Positions 18,340 through 25,891 of a stretch of 64,000 bases of DNA are shown piece by piece. The translations under genes and the position numbers were made by a program. How positions within the stretch are numbered: position 1 is the stretch's first letter; each line of letters opens with the position of its first letter. Source of the DNA: Fibrobacter sp. UBA4309 (GTDB taxonomy: Bacteria > Fibrobacterota > Fibrobacteria > Fibrobacterales > Fibrobacteraceae); NCBI RefSeq assembly GCF_002395745.1, contig NZ_DGUN01000049.1:76947-140946 (forward strand), in the 5' to 3' direction. The notes beneath the pieces were generated by a model. That model had not been told where the DNA came from, did not search any database, and saw only the letters and a program-made list of their open reading frames with translations.

Positions 18340-19323
18340 TTATTTCATACCGCCGACAACCAGGTCGACCACCATATTGGCCAGAGACTTTGCCACGTCG
18401 GCTTCGGAAGCATCCTTCTTCAGCGGAATGCCTTCGGCCTTCTTCATCGCAAGAATCAGTTCCTCGATGCAGTAATCATCATAGGTCACGTCTCTCCAGT
18501 AATCGTGGAAACGGAATTCGGAGTTTGTTCCCTTGTCATCTTGCCAGTCGGCGTAGGCGGCCTTGCAATCTTGTTCGTTGTATGCATAACGGAAGCTGAA
18601 TTCGATCTTGCAGACCTTGTCGCCATAGGCAACAGAGAGGTCTCCGGAATGCGGTGTAAATTCACCGATAGAGACCTTCACCAGGTCATCGTAAAGGTAC
18701 ATCGCGTCGCAATCCGGCACGCGGATGTTGCGGAGCATTTCCGCTTCGTCAAGCGTATCGCTCGGGGCGCGGAATCGCATGTAGAATGCAGTCAACACGG
18801 AATCCGCTTCTTCGAGAGCCTCGTTCCCCTTGCGGAAGCCAGCCGTATAGAAATCCTTGAGGAAGCAGTTGCCGTCAAAGCGGAAGACTTCCTGGATCAT
18901 ATTGTCCGAAGTCAGGCGCAAGCCGTTCAAGAAGCTCTTGTTGTTGTATTCGGGATCCATCCAGAGTCCTACCGGGAACTTGGAACCGTCGTACTGGAAC
19001 TTGGTCGGATCAGCGTCGTCTTCGATGAGCGTGATGGTCGACTTGTTGATGTAAGCTTTCAGGGTATCCGGTTCTTCTTCGAACGCCTTCCACACCAGGT
19101 TTCCAAGCGAGCCTTCCTTGCAGACGGGTTCCTTGATAATCAGGGTCGAGTCCTTCGAATTGTACGAATACTTGGCCTTGGCCGTAATCATTTCGAAGGG
19201 GGCCTTCAGATCCACGACTTCGGACACGGGTTCTTCGGCACTGCTGCTATCATCGCCGCAAGCCACAAGGAAACCAGCTGCCACAAGGGCTAACGGCATA
19301 GAAAACTTTATCATCTTAGTCAT
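18340..19323 (-). CDS. Fibrobacter lipoprotein, function unknown
   Basis: A 327-residue lipoprotein with lipobox LVAC (Cys ~22) and a short acidic/Ser linker (GDDSSSAEEPVSE). The remainder is a mixed alpha/beta domain with paired cysteines (PVCKEG, GNCFLKD, VCKIEF, DYCIEEL), suggesting disulphides. I do not recognise a family. ATG 19323 has GGAG 5 nt upstream; the alternative Met at codon 4 is too far from it. The TATAAT at 19346-19351 gives a normal leader, unlike many neighbours. Confidence 0.7.
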   Translation of the reverse strand: MTKMIKFSMPLALVAAGFLVACGDDSSSAEEPVSEVVDLKAPFEMITAKAKYSYNSKDSTLIIKEPVCKEGSLGNLVWKAFEEEPDTLKAYINKSTITLIEDDADPTKFQYDGSKFPVGLWMDPEYNNKSFLNGLRLTSDNMIQEVFRFDGNCFLKDFYTAGFRKGNEALEEADSVLTAFYMRFRAPSDTLDEAEMLRNIRVPDCDAMYLYDDLVKVSIGEFTPHSGDLSVAYGDKVCKIEFSFRYAYNEQDCKAAYADWQDDKGTNSEFRFHDYWRDVTYDDYCIEELILAMKKAEGIPLKKDASEADVAKSLANMVVDLVVGGMK

Positions 19324-19345
19324 TACAGCTCCATTTTATAAAATC

Positions 19346-19351
19346 ATTATA
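19346..19351 (-). promoter_or_regulatory. -10 box (TATAAT) of the lipoprotein gene
   Basis: A perfect TATAAT on the minus strand lies 22 nt before the ATG at 19323, leaving room for the GGAG ribosome binding site. No clear -35 is visible. Confidence 0.55.
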
Positions 19352-19358
19352 GCAATTT

Positions 19359-20153
19359 TCAGACATCACCCCTGAAAAAAGCGTCAAAATCAATATCGCT
19401 AACTGATTCCACCACGAGCTCGGGCTTCACGTCGAGTTTTTCAACATCTTCGCGTTTCGTCTCGCCGCACAGCGGCAGCACGAACCTGCAGCCGGCGCGC
19501 TTCGCCAGTTCAAAGTCCGTGTAGAGGCGGTCGCCTACAAAAAGGATTTCTTCGGGCTTGTACTTTTTCAGCAGGTTCGAAAGCATGGCCGGATTCGGCT
19601 TGCCAAAACTGCGTTCCGGTTCCACACCGTAGGCCGTCTTGAGCAAGGCCATAAAACTCCCGATATCGGGCACGGGGCCGTTTGCGTCGGGGCATACGAA
19701 ATCCGTGTGCGTCACCCAGAACGGAATCCCGCGCTGTACGCGGAAACTGAGTTCGCAAAGTTCGCGGTAGTCAAAGCTATTGTGGTAGGCCACGAGAACG
19801 AGTTCGGTATCGGCCACGGAAGGCTGCAAGTTGAGGCTCGGATCCTGGGCCGCAAACCACTCGAACACTTCGGGGTTCGCAAAGAAGTAAACGTTCTTTA
19901 AGCCCTTCTCGTGAATCGCATCCAGGGAAAGGTAAAGCGCCGAAATGATGGCGTCGTCGCGGAGCGGGAGCCCCATGACCTTCAGGCGGTTCTCGTAAAA
20001 TACGGGAGACTTGCTCGTGTTGTTGCTGAGGTAGTAGACCGGAACCCTCTTGGCCACTTCGTTTACGGTTTTTACGGCCTTCGGATACGGACGGCCGCTC
20101 AAGTAAAGGGTACCGTCCAAATCGAAAACAACAACTTTAACAGGACAACTCAC
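19359..20153 (-). CDS. NagD-like HAD phosphatase
   Basis: A 264-residue cytoplasmic hydrolase of the HAD superfamily, subclass IIA. Motif I is VVVFDLDGTLYLSG, motif II 'YYLSNNTSKSP', the Lys motif lies in 'SFGKPNPAML', and motif IV is FVGDRLYTDFELA. A C2-type cap separates II and III. Family members dephosphorylate nucleotides, sugar phosphates or glycerol phosphate. The best start is GTG 20153, directly before the first strand; upstream in-frame codons run into the divergent rsmE gene. TATATT ends 7 nt before this GTG. Confidence 0.87.
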   Translation of the reverse strand: MSCPVKVVVFDLDGTLYLSGRPYPKAVKTVNEVAKRVPVYYLSNNTSKSPVFYENRLKVMGLPLRDDAIISALYLSLDAIHEKGLKNVYFFANPEVFEWFAAQDPSLNLQPSVADTELVLVAYHNSFDYRELCELSFRVQRGIPFWVTHTDFVCPDANGPVPDIGSFMALLKTAYGVEPERSFGKPNPAMLSNLLKKYKPEEILFVGDRLYTDFELAKRAGCRFVLPLCGETKREDVEKLDVKPELVVESVSDIDFDAFFRGDV

Positions 20154-20160
20154 ATGAATG

Positions 20161-20166
20161 AATATA
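20161..20166 (-). promoter_or_regulatory. Putative -10 box (TATATT), leaderless start
   Basis: TATATT on the minus strand ends 7 nt before the GTG at 20153. The gap to the divergent rsmE start is only 36 bp. A TATTTT also ends 5 nt before rsmE (20179-20184) on the plus strand. Confidence 0.45.
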
Positions 20167-20189
20167 GCATATTTTTTTATTTTTGAAAT

Positions 20190-20915
20190 ATGAAGACTCC
20201 CGATAGCCGCTTTTACTGTCCCCTCATTTCCGTCGGCAACATAGAACTCGACGAAACCGAGAGCAGCCACGCCGTCCGCGTTTGCCGTGCCGCCGTCGGG
20301 GACACGCTGCAGCTATGCGACGGCAAGGGCCATTACGCCGATGCCGAAATCGTCACCGCCGACCCGAAAGCCTGCATTGTCCGCGTAGATACCGTAGAAA
20401 ACGCCCCCATGCCGCGTCCGCTGCTGAATATCGCCATCGGCTGTCTCAAGGACGACGCGCTCGAAGAAGTCGTATTCCATGCCGCCCAGGCCGAAGTCGA
20501 CAGCATCACGTTCCTGCGTACCGATTTTTCGCAGGAACCCAAGAACTCCGACCTGCACAAGCTCGTGCGCCGTTCCGAACTCAAGAGCCTCGTCAGCCTC
20601 AAGCAATCCAAGAAGCCCTGGCTTACGCAAATCAAGGGGCCAATTGAATTCGACAAGTGGCTAGGCGACTATAGCGGCAACCTAGTCCTCTGCGATATCG
20701 ACGGGGAAAGTTCCCTGCCTACAGTCACAGCCCGCATGGCTTCGGGAGACACGAAGCCGGTCACGCTCCTGATTGGCCCCGAAGGCGGATTTTCTCCGCG
20801 CGAAATTGAACTTGCAAAAAAATTCCAGGCAGGTAAGACCGAGTTACTGAAACTCGGAAATACACGGCTCCGTGCGCGCACGGCAGCCATCGTCGCCCTC
20901 GGAAAGCTCCTCTAG
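20190..20915 (+). CDS. rsmE: 16S rRNA m3U1498 methyltransferase RsmE
   Basis: A 241-residue SPOUT methyltransferase that methylates U1498 in 16S rRNA. It has the N-terminal PUA-like domain (residues ~1-70, 'SHAVRVCRAAVGDTLQLCDGKG') and the knotted C-terminal domain with LLIGPEGGFSPREIELA and 'LGNTRLRARTAAIVALG', the SAM-binding trefoil loop. Length is normal for the family. The usual 'LRTETA' is 'LRARTA' here, a mild variation. It ends 4 bp before the convergent LPP20-like gene. Confidence 0.93.
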   Translation: MKTPDSRFYCPLISVGNIELDETESSHAVRVCRAAVGDTLQLCDGKGHYADAEIVTADPKACIVRVDTVENAPMPRPLLNIAIGCLKDDALEEVVFHAAQAEVDSITFLRTDFSQEPKNSDLHKLVRRSELKSLVSLKQSKKPWLTQIKGPIEFDKWLGDYSGNLVLCDIDGESSLPTVTARMASGDTKPVTLLIGPEGGFSPREIELAKKFQAGKTELLKLGNTRLRARTAAIVALGKLL

Positions 20916-20919
20916 ATTT

Positions 20920-22092
20920 CTATTTGCAGGCCTTGCCGAAGGTCTCGTAAATCTTTGTCGCGTTCAACTTGGTTACGGCCTTCACCTGGGCCGCATCGCG
21001 ATCGCGGCCGACACCCTGAGCATCGATTGTCAGCTGGGCCTTGCCAGCCTGCATCACCGCAGTCACGCGGGACGTGCAAAGACTCTTGTTGCTGTTCATC
21101 TTGTCGACCGTCGAAAGCTTCACCGAAATCTGCTGCAAGCCGTCCTTGTCGAGTGTCGGGATGCCGGCATCGTTCAGGTATTTCTGCATCGCGGCACAGG
21201 CTTCCGTCGGGCCGTCGCACATCAGGCGGAACGTACAGGCGCTCTTCTCGCTGCTATAGCTTACCGTCTGCGTAATAAAATCGGACTTGCGGACATACTT
21301 GAAATTCAAATCGGCATGTACCGTCACCTCGCCTGTCGGCTTTTTCTTTTTCACCTGGGCAAGAGGGAATATGGCAACACCTTCCGCATTCGTCTTTTCG
21401 TGTGCCAGATCCTTGTTGTCTTGCGTCAGCGCAATCGGGAAGTATTCCACAGGGCCAGCCACATCGGTAATCGTCACCATCAGGGCTTCGCTCGTGAGGT
21501 CCGTCTCCATCTTGAGCGCGGCCATGTTGCCGACCACAAATTCCATCAGCTTGCCGAGAGTCGTCTCGAGCTTCAGTTCCGGCGGAATCTTCTGCAGGCA
21601 AGAGAGGTTTTCCAGATTCAGGACGTATTCGTCAGCCTGCTTTTCCAGGTCGATCATATCGAGCGTCATCTTGCGGTAATCGCCGTTCAGGATATCGGAG
21701 CGGATAATCTTGTCCAGTTCCTTCATCTTGTCGTTGATGGTATTCAAGTCCACGCGAATCTTGGACGCCATCTGTTCCGTATCGACCGTCGCCGTAGATA
21801 CGAACTTTCCGTCTTGCTTTGCGCCGGCAGTCAGTTTCGCACCCTTGATGACGATGTTTGTCGAGACCTTCTTCTTGCTCGACACCGTTTCCGAAATATT
21901 GCCCTTGGCATCTTCCGTCGTCGTTACGGCAAACTCGGATTCCACCTTGGATCGGAGCTGCTTAGCAAGGCCGTCCAACGCCAACTGGTCGGCATCCTTT
22001 TGGGATTTCTTGGAATACGCCGTATAGCTCAGCATGGCTGCCGAGGCATTTGCGACGAAGGCAAAAAGCAATGCAAGGACGATTCTTTTCAT
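20920..22092 (-). CDS. Exported LPP20-like protein, envelope module copy 1
   Basis: A 390-residue exported protein with signal peptide (to ~18, ASA-A). Residues ~19-130 resemble the LPP20 lipoprotein fold (a helix with 'QKDADQLALDGLAKQLRSKVES' followed by beta strands), although no lipobox is present. A middle beta-sandwich-like segment (~180-290) and a C-terminal alpha/beta segment with cysteines follow. It is clearly paralogous to the protein at 56349-57566: same start (MKR, A-A signal), same helix motif, same C-terminal 'GVG...A..K....KI..K.C'. Its gene begins 1 nt after the DUF6175-like stop, so translation is likely coupled. Function unknown. Confidence 0.78.
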   Translation of the reverse strand: MKRIVLALLFAFVANASAAMLSYTAYSKKSQKDADQLALDGLAKQLRSKVESEFAVTTTEDAKGNISETVSSKKKVSTNIVIKGAKLTAGAKQDGKFVSTATVDTEQMASKIRVDLNTINDKMKELDKIIRSDILNGDYRKMTLDMIDLEKQADEYVLNLENLSCLQKIPPELKLETTLGKLMEFVVGNMAALKMETDLTSEALMVTITDVAGPVEYFPIALTQDNKDLAHEKTNAEGVAIFPLAQVKKKKPTGEVTVHADLNFKYVRKSDFITQTVSYSSEKSACTFRLMCDGPTEACAAMQKYLNDAGIPTLDKDGLQQISVKLSTVDKMNSNKSLCTSRVTAVMQAGKAQLTIDAQGVGRDRDAAQVKAVTKLNATKIYETFGKACK

Positions 22093-22093
22093 A

Positions 22094-23053
22094 TTACTGA
22101 ATTTCCAAGATAATCAGTTTCTTGGTGATGTTCTGCTTGCGGACCTTGGCAAGTCCGTTCAGCCCTTCGACAAACACGTCGTACACCATCTGGGCATCGT
22201 CGTAGACATCCGGATCCGCATAGACGAGAAGGTCGTAAGTGTTGCGGCTCATCGAGATGACCTGCATCTTGTTGAACTTCTTACGGATTTGCGAAGACAC
22301 CATGCTAGAAATGTTTTCGGCCTGCTCGTCGGAGAATTCTCCCGTCAGGTGGGCGACGACCTTGTACTGCACGCCCTTCTCCAAATCCTTGGCCAGACGG
22401 TCACGGACCTTATTTTCCAACTTGACAATAGCGGTCTGCACAGCCTTTTGCACCCAGGCGCGCTGGCTTTCGCCTTCATTCTTGAATCTCACGGATTCGC
22501 TAGCCAGCAGGTTCGCCGTAGAAGCTTCCGTCGCGTTCAAGTCAATCACGAGGTCTTCCAGCTGGATACTGCCCGCAAAAGTGATATTGATGTCGGCACC
22601 TACGGAAAGGCCGGCCACGTAGGCCAAGTCTTCGTCATTGCCCGCGATATCGGACTGCAACTGGACGACTTCATCGAGCTGCGCCTGGCTTTCGAGGCCG
22701 ATGACGCTATAGTCACGGCTCGTGAGGTAGGCGTTGATGACTTCCATGGCCGTCTTGGCAAGAGGATTCTTACGGATGACCTCGATGTTCGGAGTTTCAC
22801 CCTTCCCCATCGCCGGAGCAACCAGGACCGTGGGGCGGGACTTAAACGCAGCGTTCGAAACGGCAATCACGGCAGGGCCTTCTTCCTGTTTCTTTGCCGT
22901 TGCCGGAGCCGGAGTCCTTTCACCGAACTCCTCGTCGGCGGCATCGTAAGCCGCATGGGCACGGGCTCGGGCAGGTTCATTATCTACGGGGGGATTTGAC
23001 GCGCAACCCACAAAGAACAGCGTAGAAACAGCAACCATCATGGACTTTTTCAT
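22094..23053 (-). CDS. DUF6175-like lipoprotein, envelope module copy 1
   Basis: A 319-residue lipoprotein with lipobox FFVGC (Cys ~17). A disordered acidic stretch (~20-65) precedes a conserved alpha/beta domain starting 'RPTVLVAPAMG', with 'AMEVINAYLTSRDYSVIGLESQAQLDEVVQLQ' and 'YVAGLSVGADI', reminiscent of TolB-N/CsgG-like folds and of DUF6175 of Bacteroidota. The last residues (NITKKLIILEIQ) match those of the paralogue at 55390 (NITKKLILMEIL). It sits between the FecR-type gene (6 nt upstream) and the LPP20-like gene (1 nt downstream). Confidence 0.8.
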   Translation of the reverse strand: MKKSMMVAVSTLFFVGCASNPPVDNEPARARAHAAYDAADEEFGERTPAPATAKKQEEGPAVIAVSNAAFKSRPTVLVAPAMGKGETPNIEVIRKNPLAKTAMEVINAYLTSRDYSVIGLESQAQLDEVVQLQSDIAGNDEDLAYVAGLSVGADINITFAGSIQLEDLVIDLNATEASTANLLASESVRFKNEGESQRAWVQKAVQTAIVKLENKVRDRLAKDLEKGVQYKVVAHLTGEFSDEQAENISSMVSSQIRKKFNKMQVISMSRNTYDLLVYADPDVYDDAQMVYDVFVEGLNGLAKVRKQNITKKLIILEIQ

Positions 23054-23059
23054 TTTACA

Positions 23060-24589
23060 TTACTCCTCTTTCAGAGTTCCCTTGGACTTTAATTGTTCAT
23101 ATTCTTCTTGCTCGCCGACAGCGTCTTCGCCGCCTACGTGCGTACGCTTGTTGCAGAACACTTCGTATGTCTTGCGGGCCGTTTTCACCTTGCCGTTCTT
23201 GAGCGCCACTTCGGCTTCGAAATGCACAATCCTGTTGAGTTCGATTTTCTCGGAGAACTCGATGCTCAGCGAATGGATTTCAGCAGAAGACAGTGTCTTG
23301 ACGACATTGCCGCCACGCTTCAAGGTGATAGAGGCTATCTGCCCCAAATCCGATTCCGCAATTCCCGACAGGTTCAGTTTCAAGCGTGCCGTATACACGT
23401 CAGACATCTTGTTGTGGACTTTTTCGGTCTGCTGACCGGCAAAGTTGACAGAAAGGTTCACGTTCTTGGGAGCCTCGGCGGCAGGCTTGTCTTCCTTAGG
23501 GGCCGCGGCAGCGGGCTTTTCTTCGGTAGTCGGTTCTGCGGCAGGTTCGGCACTAGGCGCTACGTATTCCGTAGTCCACATGAAGCAGGGAATTTCCACG
23601 TCTCCATCGCTGCAGTTCGCAAAGAAGCGCTTGGTTCCAAAGGCATTTTCGTCCCATTCGAATGCACGTTGGTAAACGCCGTTCGCACCGACCGTATCCG
23701 TTTCACCCAGGACACTGACGATTACTCCCGGATTGACTCGAGCCTGGAGAGTCACGTTCGGGAAATACACTTCGGGAGGCAATGCAGACGCCATGAATTT
23801 CAGGCTTTTCTCGAACTTGGCCAGGCGGACCTTGTAGCCGGCATCGAACTTTTTCAAGACCCCGGAAATTTCACGAGCGACTTCTTCTTCTGGAGCGGAC
23901 TTCACCAGGGAATCCAACACCTTCGAAAGCGCCGGAGAACCGGATGCAAGCAAGTCCAGCTTCATCACGCCCTTCTTCTCGTCGACCACGATTGTCTGGT
24001 TCTTAAGAATCGTTTCCTTCTTGCCGTTCTTGTCGGTCACTTCTACGCGGCCTTCTTTCAACGAGGCGACCATTTTTCCACCGACATCGCCGACGAAACC
24101 GGCCGTACCACGGATAGCGGCCACGGCCGTACCTGTCTTGAATTCGACAACGTCTCCAGTCTTCTGCTTTTGTACATCGAAATGGACTTTACCGTTCTTG
24201 ATGACTACTGAAATTTTCCTGGCTACGGCATCGAGCATTTCTGCCGAAAGGGTTACATCCGAATTTTCCGTTATCCAAAGAGAGGAGCCATCTTCTACCC
24301 CTAGTACAACTTCGGATTCGAGGGCGGTACGGACACGGTCGTTTTCAATCATTTTCTGACCGACGCTCACGTGTTTCCACTTTTCCACCTTTCCACGGGT
24401 ATAGTTGGCATCACCAAGGGATTTGCGGACCTTCGCCCTAAAAATGGTCTTTTCCGGAATCTCTTCGGCAGGACGTTCCACCTCGGCCGGACCTTTTTCA
24501 ACTGCAGACTTGGAATTTGGTTCGTCCTTGCACGCAAACAACGCCAAAGACAACATTGTTAGTGATATAAATCTCATTTGCAACGTCAT
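23060..24589 (-). CDS. FecR-domain lipoprotein
   Basis: A 509-residue lipoprotein (lipobox LALFAC, Cys near 20). Residues ~45-200 form a FecR domain: 'GDANYTRGKVEKWKHVSVGQ', 'DRVRTALESEVVLGVEDGSSLWI', 'VVEFKTGTAVAAIRGT' and 'KEGRVEVTDKNG'. FecR domains are periplasmic beta-rich modules found in signalling and in many surface proteins. Then come a long helix, a Pro/Ala/Glu-rich linker (~365-395) and a C-terminal Ig-like region. I take ATG 24589, which has a TATATT ending 8 nt upstream; ATG 24577 also fits. First gene of a three-gene operon. Confidence 0.8.
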   Translation of the reverse strand: MTLQMRFISLTMLSLALFACKDEPNSKSAVEKGPAEVERPAEEIPEKTIFRAKVRKSLGDANYTRGKVEKWKHVSVGQKMIENDRVRTALESEVVLGVEDGSSLWITENSDVTLSAEMLDAVARKISVVIKNGKVHFDVQKQKTGDVVEFKTGTAVAAIRGTAGFVGDVGGKMVASLKEGRVEVTDKNGKKETILKNQTIVVDEKKGVMKLDLLASGSPALSKVLDSLVKSAPEEEVAREISGVLKKFDAGYKVRLAKFEKSLKFMASALPPEVYFPNVTLQARVNPGVIVSVLGETDTVGANGVYQRAFEWDENAFGTKRFFANCSDGDVEIPCFMWTTEYVAPSAEPAAEPTTEEKPAAAAPKEDKPAAEAPKNVNLSVNFAGQQTEKVHNKMSDVYTARLKLNLSGIAESDLGQIASITLKRGGNVVKTLSSAEIHSLSIEFSEKIELNRIVHFEAEVALKNGKVKTARKTYEVFCNKRTHVGGEDAVGEQEEYEQLKSKGTLKEE

Positions 24590-24597
24590 ATGTAACA

Positions 24598-24603
24598 AAT
24601 ATA
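24598..24603 (-). promoter_or_regulatory. Putative -10 box (TATATT) of the FecR operon
   Basis: TATATT on the minus strand ends 8 nt before the ATG at 24589, again without room for a normal leader. Confidence 0.45.
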
Positions 24604-24623
24604 TATTTGAATTGTTAGTAAAA

Positions 24624-24647
24624 AAGCGTTTTTTTGAAAAAACGCTT
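24624..24647. promoter_or_regulatory. Palindrome between divergent envelope genes
   Basis: Perfect 11-bp inverted repeat AAGCGTTTTTT/AAAAAACGCTT with a 2-nt centre (TG). It overlaps the first two bases of the plus-strand -35 (TTGACT, 24646) and lies upstream of the FecR operon promoter. It could be an operator for both genes, or a terminator-like hairpin; its position between two divergent promoters favours an operator. Confidence 0.5.
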
Positions 24648-24674
24648 GACTTTGTATACGCATTATGATAATTT
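24646..24674 (+). promoter_or_regulatory. Promoter of the 24709 lipoprotein gene
   Basis: -35 TTGACT (24646-24651), 17-nt spacer, -10 TAATTT (24669-24674); GATAAT at 24667-24672 is an alternative with a 15-nt spacer. The preceding CGC and following TTG are also shared with the promoter at 55351. Confidence 0.65.
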
Positions 24675-24708
24675 TACCCATGTACTAAACCCCATTAAGG
24701 AGAATCTC

Positions 24709-25260
24709 ATGAAAAAACTGTTTGCCGCTCTCGCCGTTGCCGCCATGTTCGTTGGCTGCGCCAGCACCCCCCAGGAAAAGGCTGCCAGCGCCCTCGCCGA
24801 TATGCAGAAAGAAAAATCCGCCCTTATCGAAAAAGGCGTTGTCGCCGGCATCGGTATCGGAGACTCCCAGGACGAACAGGTCGCTTACGACAAGGCCGAC
24901 CTCAATGCCCGTACCGACATTGGCCGCGAACTTGAATCCAAACTCCAGAACCTGACCCGCGCCTACGCCGAGGAAGTCGGTTCCGAACTGACCCAGCACT
25001 TCGAAGAAGTGAAGAAGAACGTTGTTTCTACGACGATCCGCGGAGCCACCATCATCAAGATCAAGACCGAAGCCAAGGAAAACGGCGTGAAGGTCTATGC
25101 CATCATGGCCATGGATCCGAAGATTGTCCGCGAAGCCTTCGAAGCTGAACTCGCCGCCAAGCAGGCCGACGTCGCCCGCTTCCGTGCCAGCAAGGCATAC
25201 GGCGATGCCAACAAGGAATTCGAAGCTTACGAAGCCGCCAAGGCTGCCGCAGCGCAGTAA
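24709..25260 (+). CDS. LPP20-like small lipoprotein
   Basis: A 183-residue lipoprotein with lipobox MFVGC (Cys ~14). A short helix precedes 'VVAGIGIGDSQDEQVAYDKADLNARTDIGRELESKLQNL', the pattern of the LPP20 family: a 'G.G' strand and a helix with A..KA...AR. The C-terminal ~45 residues are an Ala/Lys/Glu-rich helix, perhaps coiled coil. Start ATG 24709 has AAGGAG 7 nt upstream. Divergent from the FecR operon and ended by a strong terminator, so it is a single-gene unit. Function unknown; a partner of the neighbouring envelope proteins is plausible. Confidence 0.8.
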   Translation: MKKLFAALAVAAMFVGCASTPQEKAASALADMQKEKSALIEKGVVAGIGIGDSQDEQVAYDKADLNARTDIGRELESKLQNLTRAYAEEVGSELTQHFEEVKKNVVSTTIRGATIIKIKTEAKENGVKVYAIMAMDPKIVREAFEAELAAKQADVARFRASKAYGDANKEFEAYEAAKAAAAQ

Positions 25261-25286
25261 TCCGGCTATCGCGCTCTAACGAAATT

Positions 25287-25315
25287 TCCCGGTTCGTCGA
25301 ACCGGGATTTTTTTT
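25287..25315 (+). terminator. Intrinsic terminator of the lipoprotein gene
   Basis: 10-bp stem TCCCGGTTCG/CGAACCGGGA followed by eight T (25308-25315), 26 bp after the stop. Confidence 0.92.
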
Positions 25316-25336
25316 GTTCCGTCTTTTTACGAAACC

Positions 25337-25891
25337 CTATTTCGCCTTTTCGCGGGAATCTTCGCGAAGGCTTTTGCGCCAGCGTTCGCGAATCAGTTGA
25401 AGGTCATGCTGGTAAGGATTCCTCTTGAAATCCTCAAACGCCCACTGCGTCGGATGGAACACGCCCTTGGCATAGGTCAAAAGCATGTCAAGCCACACGC
25501 CATCCCCGGCATAGAGCTTGAAAGGACCGCGCTTGTAGCTCGGGAGAACGACCTTGTCCAAGTCCATGTAGCCGATATCGATATTCACATGACGGGCGTC
25601 ATCACTTGCTCCGGCCGCAGATGAAAGCTCCAGCTGGTTGCTCCGCGCCTTCTCCTGGGCAATCGTCTCGGGCGGGATACACTTTTCAAAAGAAACTACG
25701 CCACGGTAAAGGTCCGCTCCCATCTCCGGTTCATAGTAGTCCGTCTTGTCGAAAGCGAAAAGTTTGCCCTTGTAACGGAGTCTTCCCCAGGTATTTTCAA
25801 GCAGGTCGAGGACAGACGGGTCCCATTCCCCGCCCCTTTGCAAGACAAACGCAATCAGCTGAACTGGTTCAGAATAATTCGTCGGCTTCAT
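25337..25891 (-). CDS. DUF4416 family protein
   Basis: A 184-residue soluble protein. It opens 'VQLIAFVLQRGGEWDPSVLDLL' and continues 'FDKTDYYEPEMGADLYRGVVSFEKCIPPE', then 'NIDIGYMDLDKVVLPSYKRGPFKLYAGDGVWLDMLLTY'. This pattern is that of DUF4416, a conserved domain of unknown function common in Deltaproteobacteria and related groups. The length is typical. ATG 25891 shares its last base context with the upstream stop (TAATG), so translation should be coupled to the metalloprotease gene. Confidence 0.82.
   Translation of the reverse strand: MKPTNYSEPVQLIAFVLQRGGEWDPSVLDLLENTWGRLRYKGKLFAFDKTDYYEPEMGADLYRGVVSFEKCIPPETIAQEKARSNQLELSSAAGASDDARHVNIDIGYMDLDKVVLPSYKRGPFKLYAGDGVWLDMLLTYAKGVFHPTQWAFEDFKRNPYQHDLQLIRERWRKSLREDSREKAK

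Noticed and set aside
20872..22113. Plus-strand open frame of 413 codons
   Set aside because: Antisense to the LPP20-like gene; no ribosome binding site and atypical composition. The minus-strand protein has a paralogue elsewhere in the window.
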